A DNA stretch of 40,545 nt from Defluviitaleaceae bacterium (GTDB taxonomy: Bacteria; Bacillota; Clostridia; Lachnospirales; WQUN01), in assembly GCA_009788055.1 (NCBI GenBank), contig WQSG01000024.1:1-40545 (forward strand). The letters run 5' to 3'. Every line of letters begins with the position of its first letter. The stretch's first letter is position 1. This document shows, piece by piece, positions 1 to 8,887 of this stretch. Under the pieces are notes generated by a model, which saw only the letters and a program-made list of their open reading frames with translations, ran no database searches and was not told where the DNA came from. The position numbers were made by a program, and so were the translations under genes.

Positions 1-150
1 GAACTTTGAAAAGTTCCCTCTCCCCCCAATACCCCCCACACCCTTAAACTTTAACTTGAAAACCGCGTATGCGGTTTTCAGAGATAGGGGTCAAGGGGAT
101 TTATCCCCTTGCAGGGGGTGAGGGGGACGGAGTCCCCCTAGGTCTTCTGT
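1..150. repeat. Mosaic intergenic repeat copy 1 (downstream of dnaK)
   Basis: Three or four hairpins follow one another directly after the dnaK stop codon: a short GAACTT/AAGTTC hairpin at 1-16, GAAAACCGC/GCGGTTTTC at 58-79, AAGGGGAT/ATCCCCTT at 93-110 and AGGGGGAC/GTCCCCCT at 121-139. The 58-139 part is nearly the reverse complement of 18468-18550. It probably terminates or protects the dnaK transcript. The left edge is cut by the window. Confidence 0.8.
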
Positions 151-151
151 T

Positions 152-2017
<1,866 letters not shown>

Positions 2018-2023
2018 TTAAAA

Positions 2024-2533
2024 TTAATTTGCGACTTTAACCATAGCAGGGCGGATAACCCGTTCTTGGTGGATGTAGCCTTTTTGCAGGGTTTCGGCAA
2101 TTGTGTTTTCGCCCAAAGATTCGTCTGTGATGTGGGCTACGGCGTAGTGCAGGTTTGTGTCGAAGGGGCTGTTTGGTTCGGTGGGTATTGATTTTACGCC
2201 AAGTTCGTCCAGCATTGTGTCGAATTGGCGGGCAACCATTTCGATACCCTTGTAGAAATTGTCTTCCTTGTTTTCTGCGGTGGAAAGGGCGCGGTCGAAG
2301 TTGTCTATGATGGGCAACAGCTTTTCGCAAGCGGCGCGAATGCCGTCGTTGCGGCGGTCGGCAAGTTCCTTGGTTGTGCGCTTTCGGAAGTTGTCGAACT
2401 CGGCAAGACAGCGTTGGTATTTGTCCAGCATTTCCGCATATTTTCCATCGGGTGCGGTGTCTACAACTTCTGACGGAATAGGCTCTTGCGGCGTTTCGGG
2501 TGTTGGGTTTTCGTCTTTTTTCTTCTTAGGCAT
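2024..2533 (-). CDS. grpE: Nucleotide exchange factor GrpE
   Basis: Co-chaperone that releases ADP from DnaK. The 169-aa product has a charged, low-complexity N-terminus (MPKKKKDENPTPE), a central coiled-coil region, and the family core of the type YKGIEMVARQF followed by FDTNLHYAVAHI and a C-terminal beta domain ending RPAMVKVAN. The ATG at 2533 is chosen over a longer upstream reading frame because GGGAGG stands just before it and its A overlaps the hrcA stop (TAATG), which suggests translational coupling. Second gene of the heat-shock operon. Confidence 0.97.
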   Translation of the reverse strand: MPKKKKDENPTPETPQEPIPSEVVDTAPDGKYAEMLDKYQRCLAEFDNFRKRTTKELADRRNDGIRAACEKLLPIIDNFDRALSTAENKEDNFYKGIEMVARQFDTMLDELGVKSIPTEPNSPFDTNLHYAVAHITDESLGENTIAETLQKGYIHQERVIRPAMVKVAN

Positions 2534-3576
2534 TATTGTGTACCTCCCAGAGCTTTTATAACATTTTGTATGCTTTGCAATATGCCGGAAACTACAGACA
2601 CGGCTTGTGCGTAGTCCATGCGCATTGGGCCGATTAGGGCAATGCACCCCGTGCTTTGGTTGTCGATTGTGTAGTTGGCTTTGATTAAGCTACAGGCTTT
2701 TAATAAATCCAAATGGTTTTCTGCGCCTATGATGATTTGTATTCCTTGGGGCGATGCTAACGGCTGGCCCAGGATTTCAAACAGGGATGCCCTGTCTTCC
2801 AGCGCGTTGAAAATGGCTTCGGCTTTGGTTTTGTCGGAAAATTCGGGGAACGCTAAGATGTTTTTTACGCCGCTTGTGAAAACGCGAACGTCGTCTTCCG
2901 ACTGAATCATATCTGCGATTATGCCCAAGACGGGCATTAGCACATGGGCGTGTTCGCCGAACTGCATTAGCATTTTGTCGATTAGTTGGCGGTTTATTTC
3001 GCGGATACTTAGCCCCGCAAGGTGCGTGTTTAGCTGTGCGGAAAGTTTTGTAAGCGTTTCGTAATTGGGTGCGGTGTTCAGGTTTACAACTTGGTTTTTC
3101 ACGGTTTTTGTGTCGGTGACAAGCACAAGAAGAAGTGATTTTTCGTCCAGCGGAACAAGTTGGATATGCTTGATGGTTGTCTTTTTTAGGAACGGTTCGC
3201 TTACGATGGCGGGGTATTTTGTTAGCCGCGCCAAGGCTTTTGCGGTTTCGCGCATCATGTACTCGGCTTGGTAGATGTTTTCGATTAGCATTTGTTGCAG
3301 GAACATTGCTTCGTCCGAGGTTAGTGCGCGGCTTTGCATCATGCTGTCTACATAGAAGCGATACCCTTTTTCCGACGGAACCCGCCCCGAAGAAGTGTGA
3401 AGCTGGCTTATCAGCCCCATGTCTTCAAGGTCGCTCATTTCGTTGCGTATTGTTGCGGAACTTATGCCAAGTTCATACTTTTTTGCAATGGTGCGCGAAC
3501 CTATAGGCTCTGCCGTTTCGATATAATCGCTTACGATTGCTTGCAGAATTTTAAATTTTCTTTCATTTAACAGCAC
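2533..3576 (-). CDS. hrcA: Heat-inducible transcription repressor HrcA
   Basis: Repressor that binds CIRCE and silences class I heat-shock genes, with its activity assisted by GroEL in characterised species. The protein has an N-terminal winged helix (LNERKFKILQAIVSDYI; SSATIRNEMSDLEDMGLI) followed by the HrcA GAF-like and dimerisation regions, and ends at a normal length of about 347 aa. The frame is open further upstream to 3624, but that codon lies inside the CIRCE operator. The GTG at 3576, with a GGGGGCGG stretch upstream and a start that aligns with the usual family start (LLNERKFK), is therefore preferred. It is first in the operon and its stop overlaps the grpE start. Confidence 0.95.
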   Translation of the reverse strand: MLLNERKFKILQAIVSDYIETAEPIGSRTIAKKYELGISSATIRNEMSDLEDMGLISQLHTSSGRVPSEKGYRFYVDSMMQSRALTSDEAMFLQQMLIENIYQAEYMMRETAKALARLTKYPAIVSEPFLKKTTIKHIQLVPLDEKSLLLVLVTDTKTVKNQVVNLNTAPNYETLTKLSAQLNTHLAGLSIREINRQLIDKMLMQFGEHAHVLMPVLGIIADMIQSEDDVRVFTSGVKNILAFPEFSDKTKAEAIFNALEDRASLFEILGQPLASPQGIQIIIGAENHLDLLKACSLIKANYTIDNQSTGCIALIGPMRMDYAQAVSVVSGILQSIQNVIKALGGTQ

Positions 3577-3617
3577 TTGACACCGCCCCCTGCTGATAAT
3601 TTTTGCCGTTTTTCTTG

Positions 3618-3644
3618 TTAGCACTCACGCGTTACGAGTGCTAA
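3618..3644 (-). promoter_or_regulatory. CIRCE operator (HrcA binding site)
   Basis: A perfect TTAGCACTC, nine-base spacer, GAGTGCTAA inverted repeat, identical to the established CIRCE consensus. It lies just downstream of the -10 box at 3652-3657 and upstream of hrcA, so bound HrcA would block initiation and autoregulate the operon. Confidence 0.98.
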
Positions 3645-3651
3645 CGAGTGG

Positions 3652-3680
3652 AGCATAGCAAATTTTACGGCGCGTGTCAA
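3652..3680 (-). promoter_or_regulatory. Vegetative promoter of hrcA-grpE-dnaK
   Basis: On the minus strand, TTGACA (3675-3680) and TATGCT (3652-3657) are separated by exactly 17 bases, and TGC before the -10 gives an extended -10. The predicted start point falls next to the CIRCE element. Confidence 0.9.
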
Positions 3681-3735
3681 GGGGATTTTCACGCTTATTT
3701 TGCGGGCTTTTGGTTTTAGTGCATTGCAAAATTTG

Positions 3736-3763
3736 TTGACATAAAGAATTATGGTGGTAAAAT
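3736..3763 (+). promoter_or_regulatory. Possible promoter reading antisense into the recombinase gene
   Basis: TTGACA (3736-3741), a 16-base spacer and TAAAAT (3758-3763) on the plus strand. No plus-strand gene follows. A transcript from here would run antisense through the recombinase gene at 3790-4356 and meet the terminator at 4487-4515. Sequence match only. Confidence 0.4.
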
Positions 3764-3789
3764 TGACTAGGGATTTTTCTTAGAAAATT

Positions 3790-4356
3790 TTAGAAGTCCA
3801 ATTTTTCGTAGACGGCGTTTTTATCGTCTTGCGATACACCAAGATAGCGTTTTGTGACGGCGTATGAATTATGGTTGTAAATTTCCATGATGACAACGGG
3901 CGAAGTTCCGCTTGTCCAAGAATGGTAGCCGAAGGTTTTGCGCAGTGAGTGACAGCCAACCTTGTGAATAACGCCGATTGCGTTTGCGGCTTCACTGATT
4001 AAACGGTATGCGTGAACGCGGCTGATTGGCTTGCTTGTACTTAGGTTTAGGATAAGGGGCGCGTTTGGAACGGCTTGCGGGAAGTGGGCTTCCAATGCGC
4101 GGATGATGTTTTTGTGCAGTGCAATGATTTTGCTTTTGCCTGTTTTCCGCTCTGTGATAGTGATGGAGGTACGGGCACGGCGGTTTGCAAAGTCGTATAC
4201 GTCACAGGTGCGAATGCGAAGGATATCCGAAATACGCAGAGCAGTGTGTAGCGCAATGGTTACTAAAACTTGATTGCGGGTTTGCCCAAGGTTGCGGTAG
4301 TACGCCAGAAATTCCCTTACTTGTTTTGGGTCGCGGATTGGTTCTGTGAGTGCCAT
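3790..4356 (-). CDS. Single-domain tyrosine recombinase (RecV/FimB-like)
   Basis: Site-specific recombinase that cuts and rejoins DNA through a phosphotyrosine intermediate. The full catalytic set is visible in 188 residues: Arg41 (TALRISDIL), Lys71 or Lys74 in the beta-hairpin, His136 and Arg139 (HSLRKTF), His162 and the nucleophile Tyr171 (TKRYLGV). There is no N-terminal core-binding (SAM-like) domain, so size and architecture resemble small invertases such as FimB/FimE or clostridial RecV rather than 300-aa XerC/D. The ATG has AGGAGG eight bases upstream. Immediately upstream lie two 28-bp inverted repeats flanking a 113-bp segment (4403-4571), the likely substrate. No phage or transposon genes surround it. 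Assignment to the superfamily is firm; the substrate is inferred. Confidence 0.92.
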   Translation of the reverse strand: MALTEPIRDPKQVREFLAYYRNLGQTRNQVLVTIALHTALRISDILRIRTCDVYDFANRRARTSITITERKTGKSKIIALHKNIIRALEAHFPQAVPNAPLILNLSTSKPISRVHAYRLISEAANAIGVIHKVGCHSLRKTFGYHSWTSGTSPVVIMEIYNHNSYAVTKRYLGVSQDDKNAVYEKLDF

Positions 4357-4402
4357 AATTTTTTCCTCCTACGGAATGGGATTTTTTAGATTAGATTTTT
4401 TC

Positions 4403-4430
4403 ATGTAACATAATATCCATTGTGTTACAT
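4403..4430 (+). repeat. Candidate recombination site 1 (dif-like, 28 bp)
   Basis: Two imperfectly inverted 11-base arms (ATGTAACATAA and TTGTGTTACAT) flank a 6-base centre, TATCCA. This 11-6-11 layout is the one used by Xer-type tyrosine recombinases at dif. It is the inverted copy of 4544-4571, with one mismatch over 28 bases and an identical asymmetric centre. Confidence 0.8.
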
Positions 4431-4486
4431 GGGTTGGATTTGCTCCCGAAAAATCGGGATTGTAGCTGTACATAATTTGAACTTTT

Positions 4487-4515
4487 GCGAAGATGAAAAC
4501 CGTCTTCGCTTTTTT
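4487..4515 (+). terminator. Intrinsic terminator inside the putative invertible segment
   Basis: Stem GCGAAGA (4487-4493) with TCTTCGC (4503-4509), a nine-base loop and six Ts (4510-4515). In the present orientation it works only on plus-strand transcripts, because the minus strand has As where the T run would be needed. Inversion of 4431-4543 would turn it against transcription of the recombinase gene. Confidence 0.8.
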
Positions 4516-4543
4516 AATGCCCATTTTTACTGCGTTTGCATGG

Positions 4544-4571
4544 ATGTAACACAATGGATATTCTGTTACAT
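4544..4571 (-). repeat. Candidate recombination site 2 (dif-like, 28 bp)
   Basis: Reverse complement of site 1 (4403-4430) with one mismatch, in arm position 9 (G for T). The central six bases are identical once oriented, as strand exchange between the two sites would require. Together the sites bound a 113-bp segment. Confidence 0.8.
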
Positions 4572-4591
4572 CGTGCGCAGTGCTCGATAAA

Positions 4592-4600
4592 AGCATAGCA
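4592..4600 (-). promoter_or_regulatory. Extended -10 promoter candidate for the recombinase gene
   Basis: On the minus strand, TGC followed by TATGCT (-10 at 4592-4597) is the same extended -10 as in the hrcA promoter. No good -35 is visible. It lies outside the putative invertible segment, so transcripts must cross that segment to reach the gene starting at 4356. Confidence 0.45.
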
Positions 4601-4656
4601 AAAAATGCTGAAAAATCACTATGAACAATTCTAAGACTTTTGAAAATTTTTGCATG

Positions 4657-4691
4657 AAAAAACCGCCTGTGCTTTTTGCAAACATTGGCGG
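4657..4691 (-). terminator. Terminator of the retropepsin-like gene
   Basis: On the minus strand a CCGCC/GGCGG stem (4687-4691 with 4663-4667) with a 19-base loop is followed by six Ts (4657-4662). It lies 20 bases after the stop at 4712, so the recombinase gene probably needs its own promoter. Confidence 0.6.
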
Positions 4692-4711
4692 CAAAATTGA
4701 AGGGCGGAGTT

Positions 4712-5215
4712 TTAATTGTTTAAGTAATGAATTTCTTGCCCCGACAAAAATTTGCGGCGCGGATTAAACGGGGATATGCGGGTTAATTCAAAACGGTTGT
4801 TGGCATTGTCTAAGTAGAAGTTGAACCCCGCAAGCAAGTCCAACCCAAGCAATGGGCGGTAATCTCTGCAAATAACTTCGCCGTTTGGGCGTTCGTCATC
4901 AAGCAATATTGCAAACGGCCAATTTATGGCTTCGTATCCGTAAATGTTGATTAGCGGCAGTTGGATAATGTGGTTTGTAACTCTTTCGCCTGTTGCGGTA
5001 GTAGTTTCTCTGTTTGTTTCCGGTTTTGCGTTTGCCAAAATCCAGTCTTTGTCATAGCCAAGGTCATATAGATATTCCTTTGGCATGGTTGAAAAATCCG
5101 CACCGGTGTCAATTTTAAATTTGAAATGTTGCATAACCAATTTTTCATACGGTTTAAACGCTATCCGACAAATAGCTCTTCCATCTTCACTAAGTCTAGT
5201 AACCCTCGTTGCCAT
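4712..5215 (-). CDS. Retropepsin-like aspartic protease family protein
   Basis: The 167-residue protein has the retropepsin active-site signature FKIDTGADFS near residues 33-42 and, towards the C-terminus, the matching hydrophobic-Gly flap partner LLGLDLL. This is the single-domain layout of dimeric retroviral-type proteases (Asp_protease/RVP clan) found in bacteria. No signal peptide or membrane segment is seen, so it is likely cytoplasmic; its substrate is unknown. ATG at 5215 is preferred over the TTG six bases earlier because GGGGG lies eight bases upstream of the ATG. It overlaps the end of the preceding gene by 20 bases, which suggests coupled translation. Confidence 0.8.
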   Translation of the reverse strand: MATRVTRLSEDGRAICRIAFKPYEKLVMQHFKFKIDTGADFSTMPKEYLYDLGYDKDWILANAKPETNRETTTATGERVTNHIIQLPLINIYGYEAINWPFAILLDDERPNGEVICRDYRPLLGLDLLAGFNFYLDNANNRFELTRISPFNPRRKFLSGQEIHYLNN

Positions 5216-5477
5216 AAACAATACCCCCTATAACAGGATAAGGCTCCGGGTCGTAGTTTCTTCCCCAGTCATGACCATAACTTTTATCACCTATATCATC
5301 TTTGGGTATTTGCCGCATTTCGCTTTCTTTGTCATAGGTGTACGCTACGTAACCCTTGCTTTCTTCGCCGCCGTAGTCAATATCCTCTGTGTAAACAAAC
5401 ACAAAACGGCAGTCGTTGTATTTTTCGCTTGCTTCGCCCAGTGTGATAATTTCCCTGTTTTCAATTTTTCTTACCAT
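5196..5477 (-). CDS. Conserved-looking 93-aa protein of unknown function
   Basis: I do not recognise a named family. The product is small, acidic and Tyr-rich (RFVFVYTEDIDYGGEESKG, then YVAYTYDKESEMRQIP) with no signal peptide or membrane segment. The ATG at 5477 has GGAGG eight bases upstream; an extended reading frame to 5549 lacks such a site. It overlaps the downstream retropepsin-like gene by 20 bases, so the two are almost certainly made together and may form a functional pair, for example protease and substrate or regulator. That role is inference from context only. Confidence 0.7.
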   Translation of the reverse strand: MVRKIENREIITLGEASEKYNDCRFVFVYTEDIDYGGEESKGYVAYTYDKESEMRQIPKDDIGDKSYGHDWGRNYDPEPYPVIGGIVYGNEGY

Positions 5478-5546
5478 AATTTTCGCCTCCAAAAATTGTA
5501 GTTGCTTCAGTATACACAAAACATGGGGGTTTAAAAATAGGTTTTG

Positions 5547-5589
5547 CAAAAACCCACTGCGCGTTTTTTATTTCGCGCCTGTGGTTTTA
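5547..5589. other. Hairpin in the upstream region of the M23 peptidase gene
   Basis: AAAACC-CAC on the left pairs with GTGGTTTT on the right, with an inner GCGCG/CGCGC stem. A weak plus-strand promoter (TTGCAA at 5544-5549, 17 bases, TTTATT at 5567-5572) overlaps it. Upstream of both the minus-strand cassette and the plus-strand gene at 5627, so a regulatory role is possible but unproven. Confidence 0.35.
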
Positions 5590-5626
5590 AATAAAAAATG
5601 CGCATTGCGCAAAGAGGGAGGAAAAT

Positions 5627-8600
5627 ATGTACAGGAGCTTCAAAAAAGTTTTATGTATTTTTATGGCAATTGTAATGATGGTGGTTGTTTTGCCTGTGAC
5701 GGCGCAAACCTACAGTGATTACGAAAGTGAGCCGGTCGTTGGCGGGGGCGTATCTGCAATTACGACAAGCCCTGCCGCTATTTCAGCCAAACCTGTCGGG
5801 AATAATGATTATGCCGTGCCTACTCGTTGGGGTAATTTAAGCGGCAACATATTAAACGGCGGATTTGTGGCGCGATATAATGGCGAAGATTTTGTTATCA
5901 AAAGCGACCACGGAAATAACATTTTCAGAAACAGCATACCGATAAGCCACGATTTAAGTTCCTATGTCAATGTCATTGGCGGGTATGTTTATCACATTGC
6001 GGCTACGCAGTATGGCATGGAAATTGTGCGGCGCGGCCTAAACGGTGAAAACAGAACGGTGTTGTATACCAATCCGGGTGTGTATTTATCTAATTTATCC
6101 GTGAATGACAGGGGAATATATTTCCTTGAAAACGGAGAGCGTATTATGCGTTTAGATAAATACACAGGAAATACGGAAATTATCCTTAGTGATGAAAACA
6201 TTGTTGATTTTGCATTCCTTTGCTCCGGTGCGCTTGTTTTTTCACGAAGGATAATACATGAAACCGATGGAGGCGGAGGTTGTTGTCATTTTGATATGAC
6301 ACGCGAGTTGTCTGTGCTTTCCGGCGGAAATAAAGTTCTTATTTCGGATAACATTTCAAGCTATGATGTGCGCGGCAACACAGTTTATTTTTCGGATGTG
6401 GAAATGGAAGCTATACGCACATTCAATTATACAAGCGGTGAAATAGCTACAATATTTAACGGCTTGCTTGCAATCATGATGATTTATGACGATGCGCTGT
6501 ATATAATCGGCAAAGCGGATAGATTGCTTTATATGGTTGATTACAGCGATAACAACATTACCCTTCTTTCCGGAAATCGTATGCGATTAATAAATAAGGG
6601 ATATACGCTTTATGCATTTAATGCAATGGATGACTGTAACGAAGTTTCACCAATGAATGTTGTACCCCTTGTTGAAATCGTGTCGCTCTCGGCACAAAAT
6701 TTTACGTGGCTGATACCGGTTTATGGAAATAACCTGCTTATCACCAGTGCATTTGCAAATCGTCCGCCCTACGGAATGCATTACGGTATTGATATTCAAC
6801 GTCAGGGTGCCCCTCGTAATGCTCCCGTATTAGCATCCAGAGCCGGCACGGTTAGCCGTATAAGAATCTCTTGTACTGCGGCGTGTGACGTGCGTGGAAA
6901 TTGCGGGCATGGTTCGGGGAATTATATCATCATCAATCACCATGACGGAACACATACACACTACGGACATTTAGCTGTAGGTTCTATACTTGTTTCTCAA
7001 GGTGCTGCGGTATATCAAGGGCAGCGTATTGCAGGAACAGGGCAAACGGGCTGGGCGATTAGTTGGGGACATTTGCACTTTGAAATACATGAAGGTGGTA
7101 TACGAAGAAATAACAACCCTCGCAACTTGGCACAACTTCACGGTATATCGCTTTGGAATGACACAACCAGCCGCAATATCAACTGGAACGCGGGTGTAAC
7201 CTACACGCGCACACCCGAGCAACCGGCACCATTACGCGACGGCGATTTTATCCACACGCCCTGTGGTAGCATATGGAGAATTGCCGGAGGTGCGCCTGTT
7301 TGGGTTTCCAATTGGGACTATTTTGGAGGAGTGCAACCATTCAGAAACATATCGCAGGCAGAATTTGACCGCTTGCCACAATTCCCACGTGTTGGAACAT
7401 TTATTCATTGCCAAAACGGTCATGTTTTTCGTGTGATTGACCATGGGCGATTTTATCACATAACAAGTTGGGATAATGTAGGCGGCGCACAACCTGTTGT
7501 GCAACTCGATTCTCGCGGAATGGCACACAGCCTTAATACCACACCGACGGGAACGCTTGATGTGGCAGAAGGCGGTGTTGGCACTGTTTTTGTAAGAGGA
7601 TGGGCTTTTGACCGCAGAATTAACCATCCGGCTGTGGAGATTCATGTGTATATCGGTGACGATTGGGCGTATGGCAGAGTAATACACACCGGAACACCAC
7701 GCTGGGATGTTAATACGATATTTCCGGGGGTAGGGATGTATCGAGGCTTCCATGCTATACTGGATGTAAGCAGAACAGGGCAGCAAAACATTCGCGTTTT
7801 TGCTATAAACTATGTTTACGGCGAAGAAAGCACTTTTCTTGGTTCGCAAATCGTAAACATTACCCCTCGACCAACCGCCCCCGCCGCAATAACCAATCTA
7901 ACAGCAACATCGGGTAACGGACAAGTCACATTAAACTGGACTGAGCCAAACAACGGCGGCTCTGCCATTACGCGCTACGAGTTTAGGCAACAGCAACGCA
8001 ACGACGCAGGTGAATGGGGCGAGTGGAGCGCGTGGACAACTACGGGTTCGACTGCAACCACATTCACCCGCACAGGGCTTACAAACGGCAGGGAGTACGG
8101 TTTTCAAATTAGGGCGGCAAACGCCGCCGGAAATGCACCGGAATCAAACACCCCTACCGCAACACCTACAGCACCAACCCCCGCGCCAACCCCTGCCCCT
8201 GTGGATTCAACCCTCACAGTCTCCACACTAACGGCAAGCCGCGGCGGTGAAGTAACGGTTACATTATCACTTGCCAACAACCCCGGATTCACCACCATGC
8301 CGTTACGCATCAGCTTTCCCGAAGAACTAACCTTGGTGCAGTACGACCTTGGCAGTGCAGGGCTTCTTACCGGGTTTGTGGGGCCGCAAGGCACTGTACC
8401 CGGGCAACGCATTGCGGATGGGATAACAGGCAGTGCGTTGGTAAACTGGTCACGCACGGCTAACTTTACGGAAAACGGGACATTGCTTACCCTCACCTTT
8501 GCCGTAAGCCCTGATGCAACCCGCGGCACATTTCCTGTTGGTGTGTCTTTTGCAGACGCGATTGGTTACAGCAACCCCACAGACCACACGGGCAGAGCCT

Positions 8601-8887
8601 TGGAAATTGAGGTTGTAAACGGATATGTACAGCTTGCGGATTTTGTTTTGGGCAGTGTAAGCGGGTACAGCCGCCCAAGAGTGGTTGACGCAATGCTTAT
8701 TGCGCGGCACTTGGCAGGGCATGATTTAAGCGACTCTGTGTACTACGAGAGTTTAAACTGGGCGGCGGGCAAAGTTACCCCCGGTTCTGTTGCGCTGGGA
8801 AGGCTTCGCCTAATAGATGCAACCATGATTGCGCGGTATTTGGTGGGTCACAATGTAGAACTTGGCAGGTATGCGCCAAATGAATAA
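5627..8887 (+). CDS. Secreted M23 metallopeptidase with FN3, cohesin-like and dockerin-like modules
   Basis: 1086-aa exported protein. In order: signal peptide (1-27, hydrophobic IFMAIVMMVVVLPVTA); beta-propeller-like DUF5050-type region (about 70-345); LytM/M23 zinc peptidase (about 365-500) with His385 and Asp389 in GMHYGIDI and His482/His484 in GHLHFEI; two related repeats containing FIHTPCGSIWRI and FIHCQNGHVFRV (539-625); a GWAFD-type beta domain (about 640-745); fibronectin type III (749-840); a Thr/Pro/Ala linker (842-860); a cohesin-like domain (861-1003); and two dockerin-like helices (VVDAMLIARHLAG and LIDATMIARYLVG) whose calcium-binding Asp/Asn loops are missing. It should act at the cell surface on peptidoglycan. 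The ATG follows GGGAGG. Its stop overlaps the start of the next gene. Confidence 0.9.
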   Translation: MYRSFKKVLCIFMAIVMMVVVLPVTAQTYSDYESEPVVGGGVSAITTSPAAISAKPVGNNDYAVPTRWGNLSGNILNGGFVARYNGEDFVIKSDHGNNIFRNSIPISHDLSSYVNVIGGYVYHIAATQYGMEIVRRGLNGENRTVLYTNPGVYLSNLSVNDRGIYFLENGERIMRLDKYTGNTEIILSDENIVDFAFLCSGALVFSRRIIHETDGGGGCCHFDMTRELSVLSGGNKVLISDNISSYDVRGNTVYFSDVEMEAIRTFNYTSGEIATIFNGLLAIMMIYDDALYIIGKADRLLYMVDYSDNNITLLSGNRMRLINKGYTLYAFNAMDDCNEVSPMNVVPLVEIVSLSAQNFTWLIPVYGNNLLITSAFANRPPYGMHYGIDIQRQGAPRNAPVLASRAGTVSRIRISCTAACDVRGNCGHGSGNYIIINHHDGTHTHYGHLAVGSILVSQGAAVYQGQRIAGTGQTGWAISWGHLHFEIHEGGIRRNNNPRNLAQLHGISLWNDTTSRNINWNAGVTYTRTPEQPAPLRDGDFIHTPCGSIWRIAGGAPVWVSNWDYFGGVQPFRNISQAEFDRLPQFPRVGTFIHCQNGHVFRVIDHGRFYHITSWDNVGGAQPVVQLDSRGMAHSLNTTPTGTLDVAEGGVGTVFVRGWAFDRRINHPAVEIHVYIGDDWAYGRVIHTGTPRWDVNTIFPGVGMYRGFHAILDVSRTGQQNIRVFAINYVYGEESTFLGSQIVNITPRPTAPAAITNLTATSGNGQVTLNWTEPNNGGSAITRYEFRQQQRNDAGEWGEWSAWTTTGSTATTFTRTGLTNGREYGFQIRAANAAGNAPESNTPTATPTAPTPAPTPAPVDSTLTVSTLTASRGGEVTVTLSLANNPGFTTMPLRISFPEELTLVQYDLGSAGLLTGFVGPQGTVPGQRIADGITGSALVNWSRTANFTENGTLLTLTFAVSPDATRGTFPVGVSFADAIGYSNPTDHTGRALEIEVVNGYVQLADFVLGSVSGYSRPRVVDAMLIARHLAGHDLSDSVYYESLNWAAGKVTPGSVALGRLRLIDATMIARYLVGHNVELGRYAPNE

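Noticed and set aside
3577-3624. Upstream ATG start for hrcA
   Set aside because: It lies inside the CIRCE operator and close to the predicted transcription start, so it cannot be the used start; GTG at 3576 fits the family.
4369-4596. 75-codon minus-strand frame across the recombination sites
   Set aside because: No ribosome site, runs through both 28-bp sites and a hairpin, and would be destroyed by inversion; not treated as a gene.
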